Shown here: one piece after another, positions 51,861 to 60,951 of the stretch
How the letters are laid out: every line of letters begins with the position of its first letter
Position numbering within the stretch: the first letter of the stretch is position 1
Assembly: GCA_937912125.1 (NCBI GenBank)
Contig: CALDOK010000193.1
Span: 1-64,000 of the forward strand
Source of the DNA: an uncultured Pseudomonadota bacterium
GTDB taxonomy: Bacteria; Myxococcota_A; UBA796; JAFGLY01
Length of the DNA stretch: 64,000 bases
Reading direction: 5' to 3'
Notes under the pieces: model-generated
Database searches by the model: none
The model's input: the letters and a program-made list of their open reading frames with translations, nothing else
What the model was told of the DNA's origin: nothing
Translations under genes and position numbers: made by a program

Positions 51861-54362
51861 ATGACCGTATACCGCCCTACCTCGAGCGTAGCTCTCACCC
51901 TCCTCCTCTGCAGCGTCGCGCTGGCTGCGGCTGTGGGCTGTGACCCCAAGACAGAGGACAGCGAGAAGGAGACGACCGAGACCGAGGACACCAGTGTCCC
52001 GTTCTCGGCCCTCGGCGCGATCAGCGGCGTGGTGGTCGACCTCCAAGGCACCCCGATCCCTGACGCCACCGTCGTGACCGCTCCCGAAACCTCCACCCTC
52101 ACCACCGACGCGGCGGGCGTGTTCAGCCTCACCGAGCTGCCCATCGGCGCCTACGCTGTCACGGTGACCTGCGATGGCTACGTGGAGGGCAGCGACATGG
52201 TGGGCGTGGCCGACGACACCACGACCGCTGTCGAGGTGATCCTGATCGCGGTCGCAGGCGACGACACCGTCGGGGCCATCACCGGCACCGTGCTCGACAC
52301 GGCTGGCGTCCCCGTCGAGGGTGCCGAGGTCAGCGTAGACGGCAGCACCACGCTGGTGGACACCACGGGGGCGGACGGTGCTTTCTCCATCACCGCCGTG
52401 GACCCAGGCAGCGTCTTTCTGAGCGTGACGGCGCCCTCCACCGCCTATCTGGATGGCGAGCTGCGCAGGGCGCAGGTCGTCGAGGCCGGTGCCGTGACCG
52501 ACGCCGGCACGATCAACCTCAGTGGGCGCCCGAGCGACACCGCCCAGTGGGTCGGTGGCGCGGGCTGCGTCGCCTGCCACAATGGCCTCAACCCCGAGAA
52601 GATGGCCGGCCTCGAGGCCACCGCCCACGCCCGGTTCGTCACCGCTGGCACGTCGCACATGGTCTACCCCGACCTGTGGCCCGAGCCCTACGACGCGGGC
52701 AGCCCGAGGGAAACCAGGGTGGTCCCCGTCAGCTCGAGCGGCACGACGCTCATGGTCCAGGATCCCCGCGATGCTGACGGTACGGTCAACCTCGTGCTCT
52801 GCACCGACGACAGCAGCGGCGACCGGCAGTTCCTCTTCGAGTTCTACCCCGAGGGCAGCTACGAAGACGCTGATCTCGACTGCTCCCACCTCGACGACCC
52901 CGACTACGTGGTCATCCCCGTGATCGGCACCGTGGGCGGAGAGGGCAACTGGGGTGAAGGCTATCTCGATCCCGACCACGAGATCGAAGACACCGTCCCC
53001 AACTACGGCGAAGGCAAGCAGCGTTTCTGGTGCGACCCCATGGCGGTCCCCTTCCTGGCAGAGTTCTACGCCGCCCAGGGCTTCAGCCCTGACGACTTCG
53101 CCAAGCAGGACTACCAGCTCATGCCGGTGTACCTCGTGCAGGACGGCACGCGCGAGGGTTCTGAGGCCCTGTCGTCAGCGGACTGGGGTGCCCCCAAGTT
53201 CTGGCAGAAGAACCCCACCACATGGGTCAACCCCACCGCCATCACCATGGCTCGCAACTGCGCCGGGTGTCACAACACCGGCCTGGACATCACCTACGAG
53301 GACATCAGCTACAACGGCGTGGACTACAAGTCCGTCATCACCAGCTACGACTACCTCGATCTCAACATCACCTGCGAGCGCTGCCATGGGCCTGGCTCCG
53401 ACCACGCCACCAGCTCCGATCCCACCAAGATCATCAACCCCGGCCTGCTGAACACGGAAGCCGCCAACCAGGCCTGTGGGCAGTGCCACGCCGCTCACAG
53501 CGGCCTGTCGCTGGAGCCCTACGGGATCTTCAAGTACTCCTACGACGCCACCTACGAAGGTGAACTCGGTGACGGCACCTTCGTTCCAGGCGTCCACGAC
53601 CTCTCCACCTTCGTCCGTGGCTACGACACCTCGACCAAGGCGGACTCCGAGGGCTGCTTCGACTCCTGGGGCGACGAGACCCACAGCCACTCCCACTCGC
53701 AGATGCTGCCCGAGATGATCCGCTCGGTGCACTACGACAACGACACGCTGCGGCTGACCTGCTTCGACTGCCATGACGCCCACGGGCTCTCCGCTGGCCC
53801 GCCCGCCCTGCAGGTGGAGAACTTCGAGTACCAGGATCTCGCCTGGGCGAACAACGGGCTTTGCCTGGCCTGCCACGCCGGCCAAGGATCATTCGCCGAG
53901 CTGTCCAAGCTCGACGTAGCCCAGCTGCACGAGCTGTCCGGCGGCGTCGCGCTGCAGGACGGGGCCGCCCCCACCTACACCGACAGCGAGAGCGTGTTGA
54001 TGAACCGCATCGCTCACGTCGTCGGCGACCACATGCAGCAGAAGGCGGGCATGGGCTCCGCGCCCTACACGCCGGCCGATCCCGCCGCACCGGTTGGCTC
54101 CTGCACATCCTGCCACATGGCGAAGATCGGAAAGCTCAAGGACACGAACGATGACGCCCAGTACCACCTGGCCTACGACTCCAACGGCATGATCGCGGTG
54201 GCCGAGGGCAATGTGCCCAGCCACGTCTTCGACATCGTCTGGCCTGGGCAGAGCTCGGTGACCATCAGCGACGACCTGTCTACGGGGCACGACTACGACG
54301 TCATGCCCAACTCCTGCGGCGCCTGCCACGACTTCGCCCGCTTCAGCGGCGACCTGGACTGA
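51861..54362 (+). CDS. Octaheme c-type cytochrome lipoprotein
   Basis: An 833-residue predicted lipoprotein (lipobox AVGC) with eight CxxCH heme-binding motifs. Their first Cys residues are at about 236, 467, 505, 539, 634, 668, 748 and 819. Two carboxypeptidase-regulatory-like beta domains come first (about 48-125 and 130-210: GVVVDLQGTPIPDATV and GTVLDTAGVPVEGAEV). Heme proteins of this type move electrons across the envelope or reduce external acceptors or small nitrogen/sulfur compounds; no reaction can be assigned. There is no membrane-bound partner, reductase or heme lyase next to it. The LysR gene at 50801 is divergent; a hairpin follows the stop. Confidence 0.92.
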   Translation: MTVYRPTSSVALTLLLCSVALAAAVGCDPKTEDSEKETTETEDTSVPFSALGAISGVVVDLQGTPIPDATVVTAPETSTLTTDAAGVFSLTELPIGAYAVTVTCDGYVEGSDMVGVADDTTTAVEVILIAVAGDDTVGAITGTVLDTAGVPVEGAEVSVDGSTTLVDTTGADGAFSITAVDPGSVFLSVTAPSTAYLDGELRRAQVVEAGAVTDAGTINLSGRPSDTAQWVGGAGCVACHNGLNPEKMAGLEATAHARFVTAGTSHMVYPDLWPEPYDAGSPRETRVVPVSSSGTTLMVQDPRDADGTVNLVLCTDDSSGDRQFLFEFYPEGSYEDADLDCSHLDDPDYVVIPVIGTVGGEGNWGEGYLDPDHEIEDTVPNYGEGKQRFWCDPMAVPFLAEFYAAQGFSPDDFAKQDYQLMPVYLVQDGTREGSEALSSADWGAPKFWQKNPTTWVNPTAITMARNCAGCHNTGLDITYEDISYNGVDYKSVITSYDYLDLNITCERCHGPGSDHATSSDPTKIINPGLLNTEAANQACGQCHAAHSGLSLEPYGIFKYSYDATYEGELGDGTFVPGVHDLSTFVRGYDTSTKADSEGCFDSWGDETHSHSHSQMLPEMIRSVHYDNDTLRLTCFDCHDAHGLSAGPPALQVENFEYQDLAWANNGLCLACHAGQGSFAELSKLDVAQLHELSGGVALQDGAAPTYTDSESVLMNRIAHVVGDHMQQKAGMGSAPYTPADPAAPVGSCTSCHMAKIGKLKDTNDDAQYHLAYDSNGMIAVAEGNVPSHVFDIVWPGQSSVTISDDLSTGHDYDVMPNSCGACHDFARFSGDLD

Positions 54363-54392
54363 GTCCGCTCAGCCGCATCCCTCGAGACAAGT

Positions 54393-54423
54393 GAGGGGAG
54401 AGAGCCCAAGGCCCTCTCCCCTC
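54393..54423. terminator. Hairpin after the octaheme cytochrome gene
   Basis: Perfect ten-base arms GAGGGGAGAG and CTCTCCCCTC enclose an eleven-base loop, 31 bp beyond the stop. The following bases TCTTC are weakly T-rich. It is a likely terminator, possibly for both directions. Confidence 0.75.
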
Positions 54424-54768
54424 TCTTCATGGCCACAGGTGCGCTGATGGACGGCGCAGCGCCCGCGCCCACCGCCGTCGGAGGGCTGCACCGGGATGGT
54501 CTGTCCCGGGAGCCTGTGGCATGGGTATCGACGATGCTTCCCCCCGCCAGAGAGCAAGGCCATGGCCAGCTCCTCGAACAGGCTGTCACTGGCGGAGATC
54601 AGGGCGAAGTACAGCGGCATCAGCGGGATCAGGAACCCGAACAGCGCCGCCCTGACCAGATGGACCCCGACCACCACGCGGACGAAGACGTCCGAGGGGT
54701 GCCCGGAGCCGCGTGGCCCGGTGGAGCGCCGATCCCCCTGGGGGCTCGCCAACCCGGCCCCGCAGGGC
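54424..54768. other. Intergenic region, no gene supported
   Basis: Between the hairpin and the CitF stop. A minus-strand frame with a hydrophobic stretch (ALFGFLIPLMPLYFALISASD) crosses here and could be a fragment of a lost membrane-protein gene. It has no ribosome site, begins only with TTG and runs through the hairpin, so I do not call it a gene. Confidence 0.5.
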
Positions 54769-56331
54769 CTACTCCGCCACCTGGTAGATCGAGTCGATCA
54801 CCGTGCCGTCCACCCACTTCACCACACCGATCACGTCGTCGGTGACCTTGGGAGGGGCCGGCGGGCCGCCCGCGAAGCGCTCGACCTCTTCCTTGATCTG
54901 GTGGATGGGCTTGATGGGCAGGCCGGCGTGCTTGGTCTGCTCGATGAGATCCTGGCGCCGCGGGTTGATGGCGATGCCGCGCTCGGTGATGACCACGTCG
55001 ATCAGCTCGCCCGGGCCGCACAGGGTGGTGACCCGATCCATGATGATGGGGACCCGGTTGCGGAAGCTGGGGATGGGCAGGATGGTGATGTTGGCGTCCA
55101 GGCAGTTCTGCCAGCCGCCGATACCGTGCAGCATCATGCCGTCGGTGTGGGTGGCCACGTTGGCGTTGAAGCCCACGTCCACCTCGGTGGCGCCCAGCAC
55201 CACGAAGTCCACCATGGACGCGAAGTTGCCCTTGCCGTGCCAGTTGTAGGACGTGAACGGGCTGGTGGGCACGTGGTTCCAGTTCTCGCGCATGGAGCGC
55301 ACGCCCTCGAGGTCGAAGGTCTGGCCGTCGAGGATGCAGCCGATCAGCCCCTCTTCGAGCATCTGCACCATGTACTTGGTGCTGCCGCCCCGCATGAAGC
55401 TGGCCTTGTAGCCGTCCGCCAGCATGTGCTCGCGCAGGTAGATGGCGGTGGCCAGGGCCGTGCCGCCCGCGCCGGCCTGCATGGAGAAGCCGTCGCGGTA
55501 CAGGCTGGTGGCCCGGATGAAGGCGGCCGTGTACTCGGCGATCATCAGGCGGTCGGGGCTCTTGGTGAGCACGGTGGTTCCGGAGATGATCTTGGCAGGG
55601 TCGCCGATCTCCGCGACCTCCACCACATAGTCCACGTTGTTCCCCTGGATCTGCCAGGGCAGGCAGGGGAAAGGCACGAGGTTGTCGGTGGCCACGATCA
55701 CCCGGTCGGCGGTCATGGAGTCGATCAGGCCGAAGTTCATGCTGCCGCAGGCGTTGGGGCCTCGGTCGCCGGTGCAGTTGCCGAAAGCGTCGGCGGTGGG
55801 GGCGGCCAGGATGGCGATGTCGATGTGGATCTCGCCGTCCTGCACGGCCTGCCAGCGGCCGCCGTGGGAACGCAGCACGGCCAGGCCGTTCATCTTGCCG
55901 CGAGACGCATAGGCGCCCAGCGGGCCGTTCAGGGAACCCTCGACGCGACGGATGACGCCCTTCTCCATCAGCTCGATCAGCGGCTGGTGGCAGGGGAAGG
56001 CCGCCGAAGGGAACCAGACGAGGTCCTTGATGCCCAGCTCGTCGCAGGCCGCGAAGACCTGCAACATGAGCAGGTCACCGTTGCGGAAGTGGTGGTGGCT
56101 GCCGATGGTCATGCCGTCGCGGATGCCGCACTTGACCAGGGCTTCCTTGATGCTGGGCACCCGCTTGTCGCCCGAGCGGGGGAAGTCGCCGCACTGGGGG
56201 ATGGGGGGGCCGGCCTTGCGGCCGCTGGGCTGGTACTTGCCCACGCCCATGTAGGGCACCTGCGGCACGCCGTTGACCATGGTGGGGACCATGCGGCCCG
56301 CTGCGTTCTGCACCATTTCGAGCTTGGACAT
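54769..56331 (-). CDS. citF: Citrate lyase alpha subunit (citrate CoA-transferase)
   Basis: A 520-residue CitF, which moves the acyl-carrier group between acetyl and citryl on citrate lyase. The sequence shows the family blocks SGDKRVPSIKEALVKCGIRDGMTIGSHHHFRNGD, HIDIAILAAPTADAFGN, GRGPNACGS-like DRGPNACGS, and ITERGIAINPRRQDL at the end. The length is normal. AGGAGG lies inside the end of the preceding gene, and only two bases separate the two genes, so they form an operon. Citrate lyase splits citrate to acetate and oxaloacetate in anaerobic citrate use. Confidence 0.94.
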   Translation of the reverse strand: MSKLEMVQNAAGRMVPTMVNGVPQVPYMGVGKYQPSGRKAGPPIPQCGDFPRSGDKRVPSIKEALVKCGIRDGMTIGSHHHFRNGDLLMLQVFAACDELGIKDLVWFPSAAFPCHQPLIELMEKGVIRRVEGSLNGPLGAYASRGKMNGLAVLRSHGGRWQAVQDGEIHIDIAILAAPTADAFGNCTGDRGPNACGSMNFGLIDSMTADRVIVATDNLVPFPCLPWQIQGNNVDYVVEVAEIGDPAKIISGTTVLTKSPDRLMIAEYTAAFIRATSLYRDGFSMQAGAGGTALATAIYLREHMLADGYKASFMRGGSTKYMVQMLEEGLIGCILDGQTFDLEGVRSMRENWNHVPTSPFTSYNWHGKGNFASMVDFVVLGATEVDVGFNANVATHTDGMMLHGIGGWQNCLDANITILPIPSFRNRVPIIMDRVTTLCGPGELIDVVITERGIAINPRRQDLIEQTKHAGLPIKPIHQIKEEVERFAGGPPAPPKVTDDVIGVVKWVDGTVIDSIYQVAE

Positions 56332-56333
56332 GG

Positions 56334-57548
56334 CTAGGCCTCCTGCTTCCAGTTGTCGGCCAGCAGGCCGGTGGCGATGGCGAGCTTGACGGTGTGCAGC
56401 GCACGCTTGACCACGGGGGGATCGATCATCTTGGAGCCCAGGCTGACCACGCCCAGGCCGCGGGCCGTGGCGTCGTCGAAGGCCAGCACGATCTTGCGGG
56501 CCTTGTCGATCTCGGCGGTGGCCGGGGCGAACTCCTGGTTGACCACGGGGATCTGGCGGGGGTGGATGCAGCCCTTGCCGTCGAAGCCCAGGGCCTTGGC
56601 CTCGCGCACACTGGCGCGCAGCCCGTCTTCGTCGCCCACGTCGGAGAACACGGTGTCGATGGGCTGGACCCGGGCGGCCCGGGCAGCGTTGACCAACATC
56701 CCGCGCATCCAGACGGACTCGGTGCCCTCCTTGGTGCGCTGCACGCCGATGTCGGCGGTGTAGTCCTCGAGACCCAGGGCCAGCGAGTTGACGAAGGGGC
56801 AGGCCTCGGCGATCTCGAGGGCCTTGAGCGTACCGCGGGCGCTCTCGATGATGGGCATGAGCCACACCGGCTCTGTGATGCCCAGGCGGTCGCAGATCTC
56901 GCCGATGCGAGCATCGACGGCCAGGACCTCTTCCGCGCTCTCCACCTTGGGGATCAAGATCAGCTGCACACCGTGGGGCACGATCCACTCGAGGTCCTCG
57001 AGGCCGCGCTCGCCCTGGTTGATGCGCACCATCAGCTCGGCGCCGCCGAAGTCGATGACCCGCAGGGCGTTGCGGATGACACAGCGCGCGGCGTCCTTCT
57101 CGGCCGGGGCCACGGCGTCCTCGAGGTCGAGGATCACACCGTCGGCGCCGTACAGGCCGGCGTTGTACATGAGCTTGGGGGTGTTGCCCGGCAGGTACAG
57201 CCGGCTGCGGCGGAAGCGGTCCTTGGCCGAGGGGGCGATGGTGACCGTCTTCTCTGGCAGCAGCTGGGCCTCGAGGGTTCCCAGGGCGCGCCGCACCGCG
57301 GTCTCGAGGCGGGCGTCGATGACGAAGGGCAGGGCCCCGGCGTCCTCGACCTCCACCATGCCGTGCTCGATGCCCAGGATGGCCAGCCCCGCCAGCACCT
57401 GCTGACGGATGGACTCGCCATACATGGACGCGACCTTGGACTTCACCTGCAGCTCGATGCCACCGTCGCTGCGGGGCTCGAACGCAATCCAGCAGTCGGA
57501 ACGGACCTGACCGCCGCGCGTACCTGCTTCGCCTCGGGCTTGGCTCAT
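56334..57548 (-). CDS. citE: Fused citrate lyase acyl carrier protein and beta subunit
   Basis: A 404-residue protein. Residues about 12-90 resemble CitD, the acyl carrier (VRSDCWIAFEPRSDGGIELQVKSKVASMYG, VEVEDAGALPFVIDARLETAVRRA). A Ser in the VRSD stretch sits where CitD carries its prosthetic group. Residues about 110-395 are CitE, citryl-ACP lyase (RSRLYLPGNTPKLMYNAG, DGVILDLEDAVAPAEKDAAR, KGCIHPRQIPVVN). The fusion is the oddity: CitD and CitE are separate in the well-known operons. Start at 57548 has AGGAGAG upstream; the frame extends 26 codons earlier without a family match. No citC, citX or citG genes are in the window. Confidence 0.9.
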   Translation of the reverse strand: MSQARGEAGTRGGQVRSDCWIAFEPRSDGGIELQVKSKVASMYGESIRQQVLAGLAILGIEHGMVEVEDAGALPFVIDARLETAVRRALGTLEAQLLPEKTVTIAPSAKDRFRRSRLYLPGNTPKLMYNAGLYGADGVILDLEDAVAPAEKDAARCVIRNALRVIDFGGAELMVRINQGERGLEDLEWIVPHGVQLILIPKVESAEEVLAVDARIGEICDRLGITEPVWLMPIIESARGTLKALEIAEACPFVNSLALGLEDYTADIGVQRTKEGTESVWMRGMLVNAARAARVQPIDTVFSDVGDEDGLRASVREAKALGFDGKGCIHPRQIPVVNQEFAPATAEIDKARKIVLAFDDATARGLGVVSLGSKMIDPPVVKRALHTVKLAIATGLLADNWKQEA

Positions 57549-57757
57549 GCTGTTCTCTCCTGGGGTTCGGGCCGAAACAAGACCCAGTGGTTCCCGATGC
57601 ATCACACGAGCCCGCAGGCCGTGCAATGGCCGGCGTCATGGTCTGGAACGAGGTGCGAGTTCGTGGCCGCAAAGGCGGGGGCCGGCGGGCCTGCGACGAG
57701 CTCAGGAAGCGGGCAGGACCCAAGCCCCTTGGCGCCTGGTTCGGGCGAGGGAGTAGG

Positions 57758-59701
57758 ATGTGCCCCATGCACCGCGTCCTCCCTCTGCTGTCCCTCCTCG
57801 CCGCCTGCCGCCCCCTGGGCATCGCGCTGCCCACGGACAGCCCACCACCCGGTGACAGCCTGGCCACCGATGACAGTGGGGGCGACACCACCATCATCAC
57901 CGACACCATGACGGTGGAGTTCAGTGTCAAGCGAGGCTTCTACGACGCGCCCTTCGCCCTGGATCTGTCCACCACCGAGCCGGGCGCAACCATCCACTGG
58001 ACCACCGACGGCAGCGATCCCGCGGCGTCGGATCGGGCCTTCCAGGGGAGCAGCCCCGCCACCCTCACGGTGGACCCTGCCAGCGACGACGGCCGCGACC
58101 CTGTCCCCGGCTTCGTGGTGCGGGCCTACGCCAGCAAGGACGGCCGCGCCGACGGCCGCGTGGGCACCCACAGCTACCTGTTCGCAGGCCAGGTCGCGGC
58201 CCTGTCCCCCGACGGCCGGGCCCCCGGACCGGGCTGGCCCGACCCCTACTACACCGACAGCAGCACCGACTCGAGCCAGGCCATGGACTACGGCATGGAC
58301 CCGGACGTCTACGGGGACCCCGACTACGCCAGCCTCATCGAGCCCGCCCTGCTGGCCATCCCCACCATCTCCCTGGTGACCGATCTCGAGCACCTGTTCG
58401 ACCCCCGGACCGGCATCTACGTCAACGCCATGGAGCACGGGGACGCCTGGGAGCGGCCGGTGTCGGTGGAGCTGCTGGACCCCACCGGCGCCGAGGGCTT
58501 CCAGATCGACGCGGGCCTGCGCATGCGGGGTGGCTGGAGTCGCTATTCCCACTGCCCCAAGCGGGCCTGGCGCCTGTTCTTCCGCAGCGAGTACGGGGCC
58601 ACCAAGCTCGAGTTCCCGCTGTTTGGCGACGAGGGTGCCGACGAGTTCGACACCGTCGATCTGCGCACGGCCCAGAACTACTCATGGAGCTTCAAGACCG
58701 ACAACGGCGAAGAGAACACGATGGTCAGGGACGTGTTCTCCCGGGATCTACAGCGGGACCTGGGCCGCCCCTACACCCGCAGCCGCTACTACCACCTGTA
58801 CCTGGACGGGGTGTACTGGGGCCTGTACCAGAGCCAGGAGCGGGCCGAGGCCAGCTTCGCCACCACCTACCTGGGGGGCGACAAGGACGACTACGACGTG
58901 ATCAAGGTCGAGGGCGAGGACCCCACGGCCCGGATCATCGAGGCCACCGATGGCAGCACCGAGGTCTGGGAGCAGATCTGGGAGCGCTGCCGCACGGGCT
59001 TCGCCACCGACGCGGCCTACCAGGCCCTGCAAGGCAACGGCCCCGACGGCGCGCCCGATCCCACGCTGCCCGTGCTGGTCGATGTGGACAACCTCATCGA
59101 CTACATGCTGGTCATCTTCTGGACGGGCAACTTCGACGCACCCACCGGGTCCTTCACGGGCAACAAGGAGCCCAACAACTTCTACGCCATCCGCAGCCGG
59201 GTGGATTCGGAGCAGGGCTTCACCTTCTACGCCCACGACTCGGAGCACTCGCTGCTGTACCAGGCGTGGTCGCCCGGGATCGGTGTGCGGGAGGACCGGG
59301 TCAACCTGGGCACCCGCGGGGATGCCTACCAGATGTCGGTCAGCGGCTTCCCCTACTTCCAGCCCCAGTGGTTGCACCACAAGCTCACGGCCCACCCCGA
59401 CTATCGCGCCCGCTTCGCCGCTCGGGCCGCCGTGCTGCTGCAGGGAGACGGCCCCCTGACCGGCCTGGCTACCGCCGCCCTGTTCCAGGCCCGCGCCGAT
59501 GAGATCGAGCTGGCCATCGTGGCGGAGTCGGCCCGCTGGGGCGACGCCAAGCACATCAGCCTGGCGGGGGGTCGCACCTGGCGCACCCGGGACGACGACT
59601 GGGAGCCCGCGGTGACCAGGGTGGTGGAGCAGTGGTGCCCGGCCCGCACCGCCATCGTCATCGAGCAGCTGCGCCGGGCCGGGCTGTGGGTCGAGGAGTG
59701 A
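57758..59701 (+). CDS. CotH-type protein kinase-like lipoprotein (3 of 3)
   Basis: A 647-residue lipoprotein (lipobox LAAC). A chitobiase-C-like beta domain (about 50-150: VEFSVKRGFYDAPFALDLST, TIHWTTDGSDP) precedes a CotH domain at about 195-560 with IDAGLRMRGGWSRYSHCPKRAWRLFFRSEYG, YYHLYLDGVYWGLYQSQERA, and NLIDYMLVIFWTGNFD, then GFTFYAHDSEHSLL. The Fn3-associated plus CotH layout is common in secreted members. The start could be 57758 or 57767; GGGAG favours the first. The gene is divergent from the citrate lyase operon. Confidence 0.88.
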   Translation: MCPMHRVLPLLSLLAACRPLGIALPTDSPPPGDSLATDDSGGDTTIITDTMTVEFSVKRGFYDAPFALDLSTTEPGATIHWTTDGSDPAASDRAFQGSSPATLTVDPASDDGRDPVPGFVVRAYASKDGRADGRVGTHSYLFAGQVAALSPDGRAPGPGWPDPYYTDSSTDSSQAMDYGMDPDVYGDPDYASLIEPALLAIPTISLVTDLEHLFDPRTGIYVNAMEHGDAWERPVSVELLDPTGAEGFQIDAGLRMRGGWSRYSHCPKRAWRLFFRSEYGATKLEFPLFGDEGADEFDTVDLRTAQNYSWSFKTDNGEENTMVRDVFSRDLQRDLGRPYTRSRYYHLYLDGVYWGLYQSQERAEASFATTYLGGDKDDYDVIKVEGEDPTARIIEATDGSTEVWEQIWERCRTGFATDAAYQALQGNGPDGAPDPTLPVLVDVDNLIDYMLVIFWTGNFDAPTGSFTGNKEPNNFYAIRSRVDSEQGFTFYAHDSEHSLLYQAWSPGIGVREDRVNLGTRGDAYQMSVSGFPYFQPQWLHHKLTAHPDYRARFAARAAVLLQGDGPLTGLATAALFQARADEIELAIVAESARWGDAKHISLAGGRTWRTRDDDWEPAVTRVVEQWCPARTAIVIEQLRRAGLWVEE

Positions 59702-59714
59702 GCCGGCGAGGCCG

Positions 59715-60191
59715 CTACACGCCCATGCTCACCCGACCCACCGCGTCAGCGCGGCCCTCGGCCTGGAGCCCATCGGCCAGCTTGCGGTCCCAGTAGCGCA
59801 GGTGCTGGGCGAACCAGTCGCTCAGCAAGAAGTGCAGGCGGAGCTGGGAGGCTCGAGTGGAGCCGTCCTTTCGAACCTGGACGCGCAGCTGCTCGAGCTC
59901 GGCCCGGAAGCGACGGTGCTGAGCCTGGTGCTGCTCGAGGCCGGGGAGCATGACCGCACGCATGGCCGCCTCTTCGGCCGCGAAGTGCTCGCGCACGTAG
60001 CCAGCCAAGAAGCGCAGGCCGTGACGGAAGGCCCGGGCCTCGTCAGCCGCACTGTCCGGAGACAAGATGCGATCGCCCCAGGCGTACAGATCGCGGTGCT
60101 GCCGATCGATCTCGGCGTTTCCCGTGAGCAGGTCGTCGGTCAGCTCGAGGCGCAACACATGGGCTCCAGACCAGGCGGTCCCTGACAACAT
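59715..60191 (-). CDS. Bacteriohemerythrin
   Basis: A 158-residue protein with a complete di-iron site: His in NAEIDRQHRDLY, HxxxE in REHFAAEE, HxxxH in HQAQHRRF, and HxxxxD in QHLRYWD. Such proteins bind oxygen reversibly and act in storage, delivery or sensing. It is close to the normal length of bacterial hemerythrins, with about 35 extra residues at the N-terminus. The ATG at 60191 lies in a frame that is open further upstream; the true start may differ slightly. Convergent with the CotH gene, divergent from the envelope gene at 60285. Confidence 0.9.
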   Translation of the reverse strand: MLSGTAWSGAHVLRLELTDDLLTGNAEIDRQHRDLYAWGDRILSPDSAADEARAFRHGLRFLAGYVREHFAAEEAAMRAVMLPGLEQHQAQHRRFRAELEQLRVQVRKDGSTRASQLRLHFLLSDWFAQHLRYWDRKLADGLQAEGRADAVGRVSMGV

Positions 60192-60284
60192 AGCCGAACC
60201 ACGATTGTCGGCGACGCTGAAGGATCCCCACGCTGGGCACACCCAGCCCTCGAGCGCCCACCCTGCGGGCTGCGAGGAGCGACC

Positions 60285-60932
60285 ATGAGACGGATGATCC
60301 TGAGCGCTGCGCTGGCCCTGCCGAGCCTGGCTGCGGCCGAGGACGGACCTGGCAGCTGGGCGGTGGGCCTGGGCACCCGGGACTCCGTGACCGAGCCGGG
60401 CCACGCGGAGGGCGTCCGGGCCATCGCCCGCCACGCCTGGGCGAGCTGGGCCGTGGAGCTGGCCCTCTACGCCACCCCGAACAGCAACCGGACCTGGCGC
60501 CACGACGACCCCCTGGACGCCGACCCCTACATCGAGAACTACATCGATCTGGACAAGCTGAGCGGCGCTCTGCTGCTGGACTGGGGCGCAGGCTGGGACC
60601 CCGCAGGGTCACGCCTGCAGCTGCGACCCCACGCCTTGGCCGGCGTCGAAGCCCGGCGCACCGTGCGGCGCTACCCCTACTCCCTGCTCTGCACGGACCT
60701 GCCCCTGAGCACCATCGCCATCGAGCCCTCGCCGGAGTGGGCCTTCGGGCCCGACCTGGGGGTGGGGCTGACCCTGCACGCCGGCCCCAGGGTGGGCCTG
60801 CGCCTGACCGCCATGGACCGGATGCGCGTGAGCGTCCAGCAGCGCTGGCTGTCCAGCGACGTCATCGGCAACCCCTACCTGCAGACCCTGCACGACCTGA
60901 CGGCCAGCGCAGACCTGATCGTGAGCTTCTGA
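60285..60932 (+). CDS. Exported protein, barrel-like, unknown function
   Basis: A 215-residue protein with a signal peptide (MRRMILSAALALPSLAAA) and GAGGAG before the ATG. The mature part alternates polar and apolar residues in strands with periodic Gly/aromatic turns and ends in Phe (LIVSF), as outer-membrane barrels do. No family is recognised. It is the first of four plus-strand genes leading to the ECF/FecR pair, 20 bp before the next. Confidence 0.65.
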   Translation: MRRMILSAALALPSLAAAEDGPGSWAVGLGTRDSVTEPGHAEGVRAIARHAWASWAVELALYATPNSNRTWRHDDPLDADPYIENYIDLDKLSGALLLDWGAGWDPAGSRLQLRPHALAGVEARRTVRRYPYSLLCTDLPLSTIAIEPSPEWAFGPDLGVGLTLHAGPRVGLRLTAMDRMRVSVQQRWLSSDVIGNPYLQTLHDLTASADLIVSF

Positions 60933-60951
60933 GTCGGCTACGGTGGAGATG

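Noticed and set aside
54369..54752. Minus-strand frame with a hydrophobic stretch after CitF
   Set aside because: TTG start without ribosome site, and it runs through the terminator hairpin; possibly a relic, not a gene.
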